DNA of 64,000 nt from Citrobacter telavivensis (GTDB lineage: Bacteria > Pseudomonadota > Gammaproteobacteria > Enterobacterales > Enterobacteriaceae), in the NCBI GenBank assembly GCA_009363175.1, contig CP045205.1:3286001-3350000 (forward strand), written 5' to 3'. This document shows positions 42,392 to 50,492 of the stretch, one piece after another (within the stretch, counting starts at the first letter, position 1; each line of letters opens with the position of its first letter). The translations under genes and the position numbers were made by a program. A model generated the notes under the pieces. The model was given only the letters and a program-made list of their open reading frames with translations, was not told where the DNA came from and ran no database searches.

Positions 42392-43489
42392 ATGTCATCT
42401 GATAAACTGTTTACCCCACTGAAAGTGGGCGCGATCACCGCACCAAACCGTATTTTTATGGCTCCTCTGACGCGTTTGCGCAGTATTGAGCCTGGCGACA
42501 TCCCGACTCCGTTAATGGCCGAGTATTATCGCCAGCGCGCCAGCGCGGGTCTTATCATCAGCGAAGCAACACAGATTTCCGCACAGGCGAAGGGTTACGC
42601 CGGCGCGCCGGGTCTGCACAGCGATGAGCAAATCGCCGCGTGGAAGAAAATCACCGCGGGCGTCCATGCTGAAAACGGTCATATCGCCGTTCAGTTATGG
42701 CACACAGGCCGTATTTCTCACTCCAGCCTGCAACCGGGCGGTCAACCGCCGGTGTCAGCATCGGCTATCAGTGCCGGTACCCGTACTTCCCTGCGTGATG
42801 AACACGGTCAGGCGATCCGCGTAGATACCTCAATGCCTCGTGCACTGGAAATCGATGAGATTCCGGGCATCGTCAATGATTTCCGCCAGGCGATCGCCAA
42901 TGCGCGTGAAGCCGGTTTCGATCTGGTTGAACTGCACTCCGCGCACGGTTACCTGCTGCACCAGTTCCTTTCCCCTTCTTCTAACCATCGTAACGATCGG
43001 TACGGCGGCAGCGTAGAGAATCGCGCACGTCTGGTGCTGGAAGTGGTTGATGCAGGCATAAAAGAATGGGGTGCGGACCGTATCGGTATTCGCGTCTCGC
43101 CTGTCGGCACCTTCCAGAACGTTGACAATGGTCCGAACGAAGAAGCCGATGCGCTGTATCTGATTGAAGAACTGGGTAAACGCGGCATCGCTTATCTGCA
43201 CATGTCTGAACCCGACTGGGCGGGCGGCAAGCCGTATACCGACGCGTTCCGTGAAAAAGTGCGCGCTCGTTTCCACGGTCCGATCATCGGTGCCGGCGCC
43301 TATACGCCAGAAAAAGCAGAAACCTTAATTGAGAAAGGACTGATCGATGCTGTCGCCTTTGGGCGCGATTACATCGCTAACCCGGATCTGGTCGCGCGCC
43401 TGCAACGTAAAGCCGAACTCAACCCACAGCGCAGCGAAAGTTTCTACGGCGGCGGCGCGGAAGGTTATACCGATTACCCGACGCTCTGA
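42392..43489 (+). CDS. nemA: NemA, N-ethylmaleimide reductase (Old Yellow Enzyme family)
   Basis: A 365-residue FMN flavoprotein that reduces activated C=C bonds and nitro compounds. It has the N-terminal KVGAITAPNRIFMAPLTRLR, the substrate His pair in DLVELHSAHGYLLHQFLSP, and FMN-binding IGAGAYTPEKAE and DAVAFGRDYIANPDL. It acts on the same electrophiles that NemR senses. Confidence 0.97.
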   Translation: MSSDKLFTPLKVGAITAPNRIFMAPLTRLRSIEPGDIPTPLMAEYYRQRASAGLIISEATQISAQAKGYAGAPGLHSDEQIAAWKKITAGVHAENGHIAVQLWHTGRISHSSLQPGGQPPVSASAISAGTRTSLRDEHGQAIRVDTSMPRALEIDEIPGIVNDFRQAIANAREAGFDLVELHSAHGYLLHQFLSPSSNHRNDRYGGSVENRARLVLEVVDAGIKEWGADRIGIRVSPVGTFQNVDNGPNEEADALYLIEELGKRGIAYLHMSEPDWAGGKPYTDAFREKVRARFHGPIIGAGAYTPEKAETLIEKGLIDAVAFGRDYIANPDLVARLQRKAELNPQRSESFYGGGAEGYTDYPTL

Positions 43490-43514
43490 TCCCCCCATCC
43501 GCATTACTGCATTG

Positions 43515-43538
43515 ATAGCGGCGTAAAAACGCCGCTAT
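43515..43538. repeat. 10-bp hairpin between nemA and gloA
   Basis: ATAGCGGCGT / ACGCCGCTAT pair perfectly around an AAAA loop, with no following T-run. It is probably a stability hairpin or partial terminator separating nemA from gloA. Confidence 0.6.
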
Positions 43539-43586
43539 ACTAAAACAACATTTTGAATGTATTGACCATTTTTAAGGGGACAAAAC

Positions 43587-43994
43587 ATGCGTTTACTTCA
43601 CACGATGCTGCGCGTTGGCGATCTGCAACGCTCCATTGATTTTTACACTAAAGTCCTGGGCATGAAGTTGCTGCGTACCAGTGAAAACACGGAATACAAA
43701 TACTCTCTGGCGTTCGTCGGCTACGGCGAAGAGAGTGATGAAGCGGTGATTGAACTGACCTACAACTGGGGCGTCGATAAATACGAACTGGGCACCGCTT
43801 ACGGTCATATCGCCCTGAGCGTGGATAATGCGGCCGAAGCCTGTGAACGCATTCGTCAGAACGGCGGAAACGTCACCCGTGAAGCCGGCCCGGTGAAAGG
43901 CGGCACGACCGTTATTGCATTTGTTGAAGATCCGGACGGTTACAAAATCGAACTGATCGAAGAGAAAGATGCCGGTCGCGGGCTGGGCAACTGA
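43587..43994 (+). CDS. gloA: GloA, glyoxalase I (nickel type)
   Basis: A 135-residue enzyme converting the methylglyoxal-glutathione hemithioacetal to S-lactoylglutathione. The four metal ligands of the Ni enzyme are in place: His5 (RLLHTMLRV), Glu56 (AVIELTYNW), His74 (GHIALSVD) and Glu122 (KIELIEEK). It is downstream of nemRA, whose repressor also responds to methylglyoxal. Confidence 0.97.
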   Translation: MRLLHTMLRVGDLQRSIDFYTKVLGMKLLRTSENTEYKYSLAFVGYGEESDEAVIELTYNWGVDKYELGTAYGHIALSVDNAAEACERIRQNGGNVTREAGPVKGGTTVIAFVEDPDGYKIELIEEKDAGRGLGN

Positions 43995-44000
43995 GTATTC

Positions 44001-44027
44001 GCGGGCGCACGACGCGCCCGCCTTTAT
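44001..44027 (+). terminator. Terminator after gloA
   Basis: A GCGGGCGC / GCGCCCGC stem with a 5-base loop is followed by CTTTATC. It separates gloA from the convergent fimbrial operon. Confidence 0.75.
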
Positions 44028-44042
44028 CGACACGCGATGTAT

Positions 44043-45140
44043 TTATTGGTAGGACAATTCATAAACGACCGACGCCGAGACTTTCCCACCGACAATTTCG
44101 CTGTCTGACGTTCTGTAATATCTGGCTGCCATCGGAATACTGTACTGCCCTTCGCTCGCATTCCCCACTGTAAAAGTTTCGTTCAGATGAACGGTTTGCG
44201 GCGTTTGCCCTCCGTCTTTGGCTGACAAAATCTGAACACCCACATTTTCCGCTAATCCGTCCCCTTTATCGCTATACAGCACACCATTTTCAGCGTCGCC
44301 GCCGTTAGGATCGGTCAGCGTCATATTGACGGTGGTGGCCGCATTACACTTGAGGCTGATCGTAAAATCCACGTTATTACCGACATCGCCTTTTTTAGGC
44401 AAGTCACTGGCATTAATACGCCTCAAATTAACCGTTGAGGGGGTGTCAGCATTAATATCACAGCCGCCTGAATTAACAGAAATGGTAAACTCTGATGACG
44501 AAATAGTTGCACACATATCACCCGTATTCCTTACATCTGACGATGAGAGACATACGTATGCCAAATTCGAATTTTGGATAAGATGCTCTCCTGGAAACAA
44601 CGCTTGTGCCGTGACGAAATATATTTTGTATTTCACTCCCAAGGCTCCCTGGTAAATAACCCCGGGATCTGACCATAACTCGGTAGAGGAAGAAGCCCAT
44701 CCTAGGCCGTGATAGGAAAGATTAGGATCGCCTATTGCCATCGCATATCCATAATTAAAGTTATTTGGCAGTCGATATACAGGTAAATTTCCTTCTGGGG
44801 CTGAATATGTTCCTATAGATTGGCCTATGTTACTACTGTATGCCCAAGTTGATGTCCCATTTGCGGAACATTTTACCCCCGTGAATGTAAATGCTGATTC
44901 CAAATTATCAACATAGGCTTCCCCCACCAGCGACCCTACAGGATATTCCGAGGAATCATTGACAGCTATTGTTACATTAGCAGGTTTAGCATTCATGTCG
45001 TGTTCGGTAGCACATGAAGATGTATAGCTGGCGTGTACGTCTATGGGTATTCCGTACAACGATAATGCAATAACTGACATTATTACTATTCGTAGTGAGT
45101 AGCTCAATGCTCTGTTTAGAATTAAAATAATTGCTGTCAT
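44043..45140 (-). CDS. Two-domain fimbrial tip adhesin
   Basis: A 365-residue protein, the last gene of the fimbrial operon. The N-terminal signal has a hydrophobic stretch and a likely cleavage at DVHA-SYTSS (about 37/38). Residues about 38-215 form a putative receptor-binding domain with cysteines at CATEHD, GVKCSANG, AYVCLSS and GDMCATIS. A pilin domain (about 220-365) starts SGGCDINADTPSTVNLRRI and has the second cysteine in SLKCNAATT. It closes with a beta-zipper ending YELSYQ, also the C-terminus of the operon's major pilin. The N-domain DNA (44500-45130) is visibly more AT-rich than its neighbours. I do not recognise the receptor-binding domain. AGGA precedes the ATG by 6 bases; Met21 is an alternative start. 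Confidence 0.82.
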   Translation of the reverse strand: MTAIILILNRALSYSLRIVIMSVIALSLYGIPIDVHASYTSSCATEHDMNAKPANVTIAVNDSSEYPVGSLVGEAYVDNLESAFTFTGVKCSANGTSTWAYSSNIGQSIGTYSAPEGNLPVYRLPNNFNYGYAMAIGDPNLSYHGLGWASSSTELWSDPGVIYQGALGVKYKIYFVTAQALFPGEHLIQNSNLAYVCLSSSDVRNTGDMCATISSSEFTISVNSGGCDINADTPSTVNLRRINASDLPKKGDVGNNVDFTISLKCNAATTVNMTLTDPNGGDAENGVLYSDKGDGLAENVGVQILSAKDGGQTPQTVHLNETFTVGNASEGQYSIPMAARYYRTSDSEIVGGKVSASVVYELSYQ

Positions 45141-45171
45141 ATATTCCTGTTATCCATTGTGTGCCGGACGT

Positions 45172-47697
45172 TTATCTACAACTTTCCACAAACGGTTTCA
45201 ACGCTGTTTTCTTTGTTTTTTCCGATTCTGGTGCAAGAGCATAATTGACATGACACTGTTCATTGTCATCATCCCCCCATTTAATATGCAGGCTGCCTTT
45301 ATCATTGGGTACGCGGGCATAAATCAGGCTCCCTTGCGAAACCACCCCGACGCTGACACCGTTATCATCAAAAACATCCGCACCGAACGGCAATGTTTTG
45401 CCGGAAAAGTCCGCCTGAATTAAAACCGGCCGCCCCTGGCGGGCATCAAACTTCGCTTTCACCACTGCGCCATAGCGCGGGACTATTTTTTGCGAGGTGT
45501 TTTCCAGTTCGGCGTTTTCAGATATCCCTTTTGGATCAATAACGACATCATTTAGTTGATAAGGATTGGTTGACGGAAACAGAGCATAGCCAAAACGGTC
45601 AATGGTCACGCCGGGATAAGAAGGTATTGCCGCTCCTTCAGCCCCTTTCGCCTCTACCAGGGTGAACGTATCGCCCGTGTAGGGTGAAAGCGTGATACCG
45701 CCAGAATGCGCAACCAGCGTACCGGACATCCCAACCGACGCACTGTGATAATCACGACCTTCACTGTAAGTTGCAGAAAGTGACGCAAGGCTGCCTTTAT
45801 ATGACCCACCAACGTTGCCGCTTGTTCCCGAATAGTCGTCATGACTGCCGCTCACCGACCAGGTATACTGGTTCTGTTCACCGAGATTACCCGAAATAAT
45901 CGCCTGTTCTGAGGCCGAGCCAGAAGAATCCTGGTTATAACTCATACTGAGCTGCGGCGCATACGTCCCCATATCGTGGCTTTCCCACAACGGAAGCGAG
46001 AAATTCAGAAAATAGCTGGTTTGTGATGTGCCCCACTCGTCCTGACTACGACTGATGTTCAGGCTATAATTCAACCATTTATAACTATTGGAATAACCGA
46101 TCTGATATTGCCGCTCTACAGATCCTTTATTCCAATAGTTCTCCATGCTGGCGCTGATGTATAACTGACCCCATCCGTCCTTCAGTCCCTGACTCAGATT
46201 AAGCGTAAAGCGGTTTTTTTGTCGCTGGATATGATTACCGTCATCACCATGATGAAGATCATCCAGAGTTTCCATCGCCGTAAGGTAATCCATATAGCCA
46301 CTGCTGGAGAATCGGTACGCGGCCAGTGTGATATTACTGTTCGTTTCATTAATCAGCTTGCTGTAACTTATCTGATAACTCTGACCGGACATGTCGCCGC
46401 GGCCGGGAAGACGCGCTTTGGATTGGGTAACGTCAAACGCAATGGCGCCAATGGGAAAACCTAAGGCGGTGCCAATTTTTATCGCCTGATAATCCTTGTT
46501 TGCCTGAACGCCTCCGTACCCTGTCAGAATGTTCGTGAAACCTTGTTGCCAGGTAGCTTCCGTAAAAACAGGGTCGTCCGATACGCTGTTGCTACGCAGT
46601 TTCCCGGCGCTGAGGCTGTACCGGTTACTTCCGGGACGCAGTAATTGCGACACTGAAGAATAAGGAATGGAAAAGTTCTGTTGCGAACCATCAGCTTCTT
46701 CAATACTCACATCCAGGTTGCCGCCATAGCCGGTCGGATACAGATCGCTAATCACAAACGCACCGGGCGAAACGGTGGTTTCATAAATCGTCTGACCGCT
46801 CTGTTTAACCGTGACCTTCGCATTCGTTCTCGCCACACCCCGTATTTCGGGGGCATAGCCGCGCTGCGATTGTGGCAACATACGCTCATCACTGGCAACC
46901 TGCGCCCCACTGATGGGTAATGTATCAAACAGTTGTCCGCTGGTATTGAGTTGCCCGGCAGCCAGACGCCCCCAGATAGCGGGAATATCCCGTTGCACAT
47001 AGGTATTCAGGACATTGTAGTGACCGCCTTGATCCTGCATCCAGTTCCAGGAACCATTATGACGAAGGTACCATGCGCCAATATTCAGACCACTGTTGAT
47101 CGAGGCATATAATGACTTCGATTCATAACTGCTGTTTTTAGATTCGTAGCCATTCATATTGTATCCCAGCATCAGGGCGGGAATCCCGCTATCCCACATT
47201 GACGGGGGCACAGAACCACGCGGAAGTTTATTAATATAAACTTGCGGGATAGAGAGATTTAGCTGCTGGGCTTCACTGTCAAATTCCTGTGTTGCCTCCG
47301 GAATGATATCTTGTATACGTGTGCAGTTCTTACTGTCGGTCAGTCCGTCCCATTGCGTGAATTTAATCTGTTCTTTTTTAAAACTGATCAGTTCAAAGAC
47401 ATTTCCCGGAATACAGGCATCAACAGCATCATTTTCCCCTGCCCGGAATTCGATATTCGAAATCGTTAATTTTTCAGTGTTCAGCGTGACAATGACTTTA
47501 TAGATACCGGGTAATACACTGGCACCGTTTGAAAATCGCTTCAGGTCCACTGTTTGCGCACCTGAACGATTCACAAAAGCATCATTAAATTCATAATTCC
47601 CGGCCACACCCATCGAGGTAGCGTCTGTTGTTTCGGCAACAGCATATTGCAACGGGAGCACAATATTAACGCAACACAACACATGAAGTAAGCGCAT
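45172..47697 (-). CDS. Fimbrial outer-membrane usher (FimD/PapC family)
   Basis: An 841-residue usher that receives chaperone-subunit complexes and assembles the fimbria across the outer membrane. A signal peptide ends near YAVAET. The N-terminal periplasmic domain binds chaperones (about 25-145), followed by a 24-strand barrel with plug (VARTNAKVTVKQSGQTIYET region). C-terminal domains follow (PRYGAVVKAKFDARQGRPVLI; DDNGVSVGVVSQGSLIYARVP) with a last Cys pair (EQCHVNYAL, VESCR). The length is normal, with no break. It lies between the chaperone and adhesin genes. Confidence 0.94.
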   Translation of the reverse strand: MRLLHVLCCVNIVLPLQYAVAETTDATSMGVAGNYEFNDAFVNRSGAQTVDLKRFSNGASVLPGIYKVIVTLNTEKLTISNIEFRAGENDAVDACIPGNVFELISFKKEQIKFTQWDGLTDSKNCTRIQDIIPEATQEFDSEAQQLNLSIPQVYINKLPRGSVPPSMWDSGIPALMLGYNMNGYESKNSSYESKSLYASINSGLNIGAWYLRHNGSWNWMQDQGGHYNVLNTYVQRDIPAIWGRLAAGQLNTSGQLFDTLPISGAQVASDERMLPQSQRGYAPEIRGVARTNAKVTVKQSGQTIYETTVSPGAFVISDLYPTGYGGNLDVSIEEADGSQQNFSIPYSSVSQLLRPGSNRYSLSAGKLRSNSVSDDPVFTEATWQQGFTNILTGYGGVQANKDYQAIKIGTALGFPIGAIAFDVTQSKARLPGRGDMSGQSYQISYSKLINETNSNITLAAYRFSSSGYMDYLTAMETLDDLHHGDDGNHIQRQKNRFTLNLSQGLKDGWGQLYISASMENYWNKGSVERQYQIGYSNSYKWLNYSLNISRSQDEWGTSQTSYFLNFSLPLWESHDMGTYAPQLSMSYNQDSSGSASEQAIISGNLGEQNQYTWSVSGSHDDYSGTSGNVGGSYKGSLASLSATYSEGRDYHSASVGMSGTLVAHSGGITLSPYTGDTFTLVEAKGAEGAAIPSYPGVTIDRFGYALFPSTNPYQLNDVVIDPKGISENAELENTSQKIVPRYGAVVKAKFDARQGRPVLIQADFSGKTLPFGADVFDDNGVSVGVVSQGSLIYARVPNDKGSLHIKWGDDDNEQCHVNYALAPESEKTKKTALKPFVESCR

Positions 47698-47719
47698 AAC
47701 AATATCACCGGAGAATAAA

Positions 47720-48442
47720 TTATTTTTTTACTTTATACTTATTCAACCCACCAAAATCATTGATTGAAGCATATTCGATAGAATCTACACTATTTATCTG
47801 ATTCACACCGTTGAAATTAAAATCGCGGGTTCCTCCCGGTGTAATCATCTGCCCTGAGGCCGCTACTTTTTTCCCACCCGATGTATAACTCACTTCACTC
47901 AGCGTAACATAATAAGGTGTTGGGTTCGTCGCTGTGACACTGCTACCGTTAATATGCCAGCGCAGTAAATCGGGCGCATCATTAGCGTTGCCTTTGAGTG
48001 AGTCTGGACGATAGAAAAGCTTGATGCGTGTTTTGAAGGCAATATTGATCTGGCTTGCGTCAATGGAGTCTTTCGATTTTGCTGGGATAGCCAATACATT
48101 CAGATAAAACACAGACTCTTTATCCTGCGGCAGGGTATTTTCGGCAAGCAAACTGATCCGCAAGGTCTGCCCTTTCCCCGCATTCACCCGGTTAATTGGC
48201 GGTGTTAAGACAAAGACCGATGATATTTTGTCGGGTGTCACGTTCTTGACACCGTTATCGATCCAACTTTGCGCCAGAACCGGCAGTCTTCCTGTATTTT
48301 TCATTCGTACAGTGACCTCACTCTCGCCGGCAGGATAGATAACACGAGTCCCGTCTAATACCAGACCAGCAAATGAGAGAGTGCTGAAACCAAACAGTGT
48401 CATCATTAATGACATCTGACATAAAAATTGAGAACGTTTCAT
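47720..48442 (-). CDS. Periplasmic fimbrial chaperone (FimC/PapD family)
   Basis: A 240-residue chaperone with a signal peptide of about 25 residues (MKRSQFLCQMSLMMTLFGFS, then TLSFA). Mature GLVLDGTRVIYPAGESEVTV is the typical first strand. It has the motif VFVLTPPINRVNAGKGQTLRI and the FYLNVLAIPAKS segment of the subunit-capping strand, then IKLFYRP. The frame extends to a GTG at 48478, but the ATG at 48442 gives a proper signal peptide. It supplies subunits to the usher. Confidence 0.93.
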   Translation of the reverse strand: MKRSQFLCQMSLMMTLFGFSTLSFAGLVLDGTRVIYPAGESEVTVRMKNTGRLPVLAQSWIDNGVKNVTPDKISSVFVLTPPINRVNAGKGQTLRISLLAENTLPQDKESVFYLNVLAIPAKSKDSIDASQINIAFKTRIKLFYRPDSLKGNANDAPDLLRWHINGSSVTATNPTPYYVTLSEVSYTSGGKKVAASGQMITPGGTRDFNFNGVNQINSVDSIEYASINDFGGLNKYKVKK

Positions 48443-48492
48443 TAAATTAATCCAGAAGCACCCATTTGTTAACAACACTCTGTGTGACTTAT

Positions 48493-49050
48493 TTACTGAT
48501 ACGACAGTTCATAGGTGGCATTAGCGGTGACTTTACCGACTGCCGGAGCCGCATCATTACTGTAATATTGCACGACATATTCAAGCGAACCTTTCCCACT
48601 GGCATCGATGTCAAATTTCGACCCACCGCTCTGGTCCGCATTTAAATCAATCGCAGTATTTGATTTAGCCACATCAACCAATTGCAGACTGACTTTCGTC
48701 GGCGTTGCGTCTTCGTTCGCCAGGTTACCATTGGTATCCGGCGTTCCCGTTGCCACACCGAAATTAACACCGATACCTGTCGCGCTAGGCGCACAACTCG
48801 AAACGGAAATGGTGAAAGGCTTCGGTTTTGCTGTCGTGCCAACCCCCGCGATGGTTTCTGTTGACACTTTATCCAGAGTTACCGTACCAGTCGGGCCCGT
48901 CGCATCAACGGATACATCACAAGTTGACGCAATAACTTCCCCGTCGAATTTGATTGTCCCTTTATCCGTTGCTGCATTCGCGGTATTGATGCCAGATAAG
49001 CTCACTATCGCACAGGCAAACATCACCATATATAACTTACGCAATTTCAT
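48493..49050 (-). CDS. Major fimbrial subunit (FimA-like)
   Basis: A 185-residue pilin, first gene of the operon. A signal peptide ends at NTANA-ATDKG (about 27). The mature protein begins with a donor-strand segment (GTIKFDGEVIASTCDVSV), has one disulfide (Cys in STCDV and SVSSCAPS) and ends in TANATYELSYQ. It assembles into the fimbrial shaft through donor-strand exchange. Its position, size and following chaperone-usher-adhesin order support the major-subunit call. Confidence 0.92.
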   Translation of the reverse strand: MKLRKLYMVMFACAIVSLSGINTANAATDKGTIKFDGEVIASTCDVSVDATGPTGTVTLDKVSTETIAGVGTTAKPKPFTISVSSCAPSATGIGVNFGVATGTPDTNGNLANEDATPTKVSLQLVDVAKSNTAIDLNADQSGGSKFDIDASGKGSLEYVVQYYSNDAAPAVGKVTANATYELSYQ

Positions 49051-49541
49051 TTATCTCTCCAACGTATAACAAGAGTGTTTATTGAGTATCAATCATCCCT
49101 AAAACTTAGCACTCACTCGCCAGTGTTATCTGTAAGGATTCTTCATGTTATTTATCGCTATTATATTTTATACTCCGACAACTCGCAATTCCGAGCAATT
49201 TTAGTCATCATATGCAAAAGAATATCTTTAGCGTCAGTACAATAGCCATAACAACATAATAATATTATATATCAACAGTAAGCCGACGGTAATAAATGTT
49301 CAGTCTATTTTTGGACAATTCACAATGCGGACACTTTACTTAAACACAAAATTAACCAGAGACAATATCAGATATTAATTCACGTAATAGGCAAGTGAGA
49401 TTAACTAACCATTCCTTCAATTAAATTGATAACACGTTCACCTAAGCCCTCAACACTGAATAATGCTGATAAAAAATAGGAATACAAAATATATTTTTTT
49501 GATTTTATGAACAGGCGCTCTGCAATCTGAAGGAGAAGAAA
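49051..49541 (-). promoter_or_regulatory. AT-rich upstream region of the fimbrial operon
   Basis: About 490 bases with no gene. It is markedly AT-rich (for example TTATTTATCGCTATTATATT), typical of H-NS-silenced fimbrial promoters. I looked for long inverted repeats or a recombinase gene that would signal an invertible promoter and saw neither. The transcription start cannot be fixed by eye. Confidence 0.5.
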
Positions 49542-49709
49542 ATGCCCACAAGCAGCCTGACGATGCTTCAACCTGCTCTACGGGATGTCGATATCCCGGT
49601 ACGCAATATCCGATGTCCGCTTTTCCCCTCTACCATTCCCGTCAGCAACAAAATTTGGCATAATGCGCGCTGCAATTTTTCCGTACTAAGAGACCCTGAT
49701 GTCCGATAA
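49542..49709 (+). CDS. Possible 55-residue leader ORF overlapping the rnt start
   Basis: An ATG with an excellent ribosome site (GAAGGAGAAGAA directly before it) opens a 55-codon frame. It starts MPTSSLTMLQPALRDVDIPV and ends FSVLRDPDVR, overlapping the first 11 bases of rnt in another frame. I recognise no family and see no signal peptide or helix. It may be a translated leader coupled to rnt, a remnant gene or chance. The strong ribosome site is the only positive evidence. Confidence 0.3.
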   Translation: MPTSSLTMLQPALRDVDIPVRNIRCPLFPSTIPVSNKIWHNARCNFSVLRDPDVR

Positions 49710-50346
49710 CGCTCAACTTACCGGTCTGTGCGACCGTTTTCGTGGTTTCTATCCCGTCGTCATTGATGTTGAAACGGCTGGATTTAACGCCAAAACCGAT
49801 GCGCTGCTTGAGATCGCCGCCATCACGCTGAAAATGGATGAACAAGGCTGGCTGATGCCGGACAGCACGCTACAATTCCACGTGGAGCCGTTTGAAGGCG
49901 CGAATTTGCAGCCAGAAGCGCTGGCGTTTAACGGTATCGACCCGTCTAACCCACTGCGTGGCGCGGTGAGCGAATATGACGCCCTGCACGCCATTTTCAA
50001 AATGGTGCGCAAAGGCATTAAAGACAGCGGTTGCAGTCGCGCCATCATGGTGGCGCATAATGCGACGTTCGATCATAGCTTTATGATGGCTGCCGCCGAG
50101 CGAGCGTCGCTCAAGCGCAACCCGTTCCATCCGTTCGTGACGTTTGATACCGCCGCCCTGAGCGGGCTTGCTCTCGGACAAACGGTGCTCTCCAAAGCGT
50201 GTCTTGCGGCAGGCATGGAGTTTGACGGTACCCAGGCGCACTCTGCGCTTTATGATACCGAGCGCACCGCCGTGCTGTTTTGCGAAATCGTCAACCGCTG
50301 GAAGCGTCTGGGCGGTTGGCCGTTACCCCTGCCTGAAGAAGCCTGA
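49699..50346 (+). CDS. rnt: RNase T
   Basis: A 215-residue DEDDh 3'-5' exoribonuclease that trims tRNA CCA ends, 5S and 23S rRNA and other 3' ends. Acidic residues are in VVIDVETAGFN (Asp23/Glu25) and MVAHNATFDHSFM, with the final His/Asp in GTQAHSALYDTERTA. The length is identical to E. coli. It is followed by lhr in the same direction after 146 bp; in E. coli the two form an operon. Confidence 0.97.
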   Translation: MSDNAQLTGLCDRFRGFYPVVIDVETAGFNAKTDALLEIAAITLKMDEQGWLMPDSTLQFHVEPFEGANLQPEALAFNGIDPSNPLRGAVSEYDALHAIFKMVRKGIKDSGCSRAIMVAHNATFDHSFMMAAAERASLKRNPFHPFVTFDTAALSGLALGQTVLSKACLAAGMEFDGTQAHSALYDTERTAVLFCEIVNRWKRLGGWPLPLPEEA

Positions 50347-50492
50347 TGATATGGCCTGATAACGTGGTTTATCAGGTCGTGCCACCCCCACCCCGACACT
50401 GTATATTTGACCAGTATCAATACACCCTGCCTATTTCCCGCTATTCTGTAAAAAGGTCTTGATCCGCCAACACCGCAAAAGGGACAGGGAAC

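Noticed and set aside
49051..49541. Possible invertible promoter for the fimbrial operon
   Set aside because: No pair of long inverted repeats and no recombinase gene nearby were seen.
44001..49698. Possible integrative element or att sites flanking the fimbrial operon
   Set aside because: No integrase, transposase, tRNA or convincing direct repeat was found at either edge.
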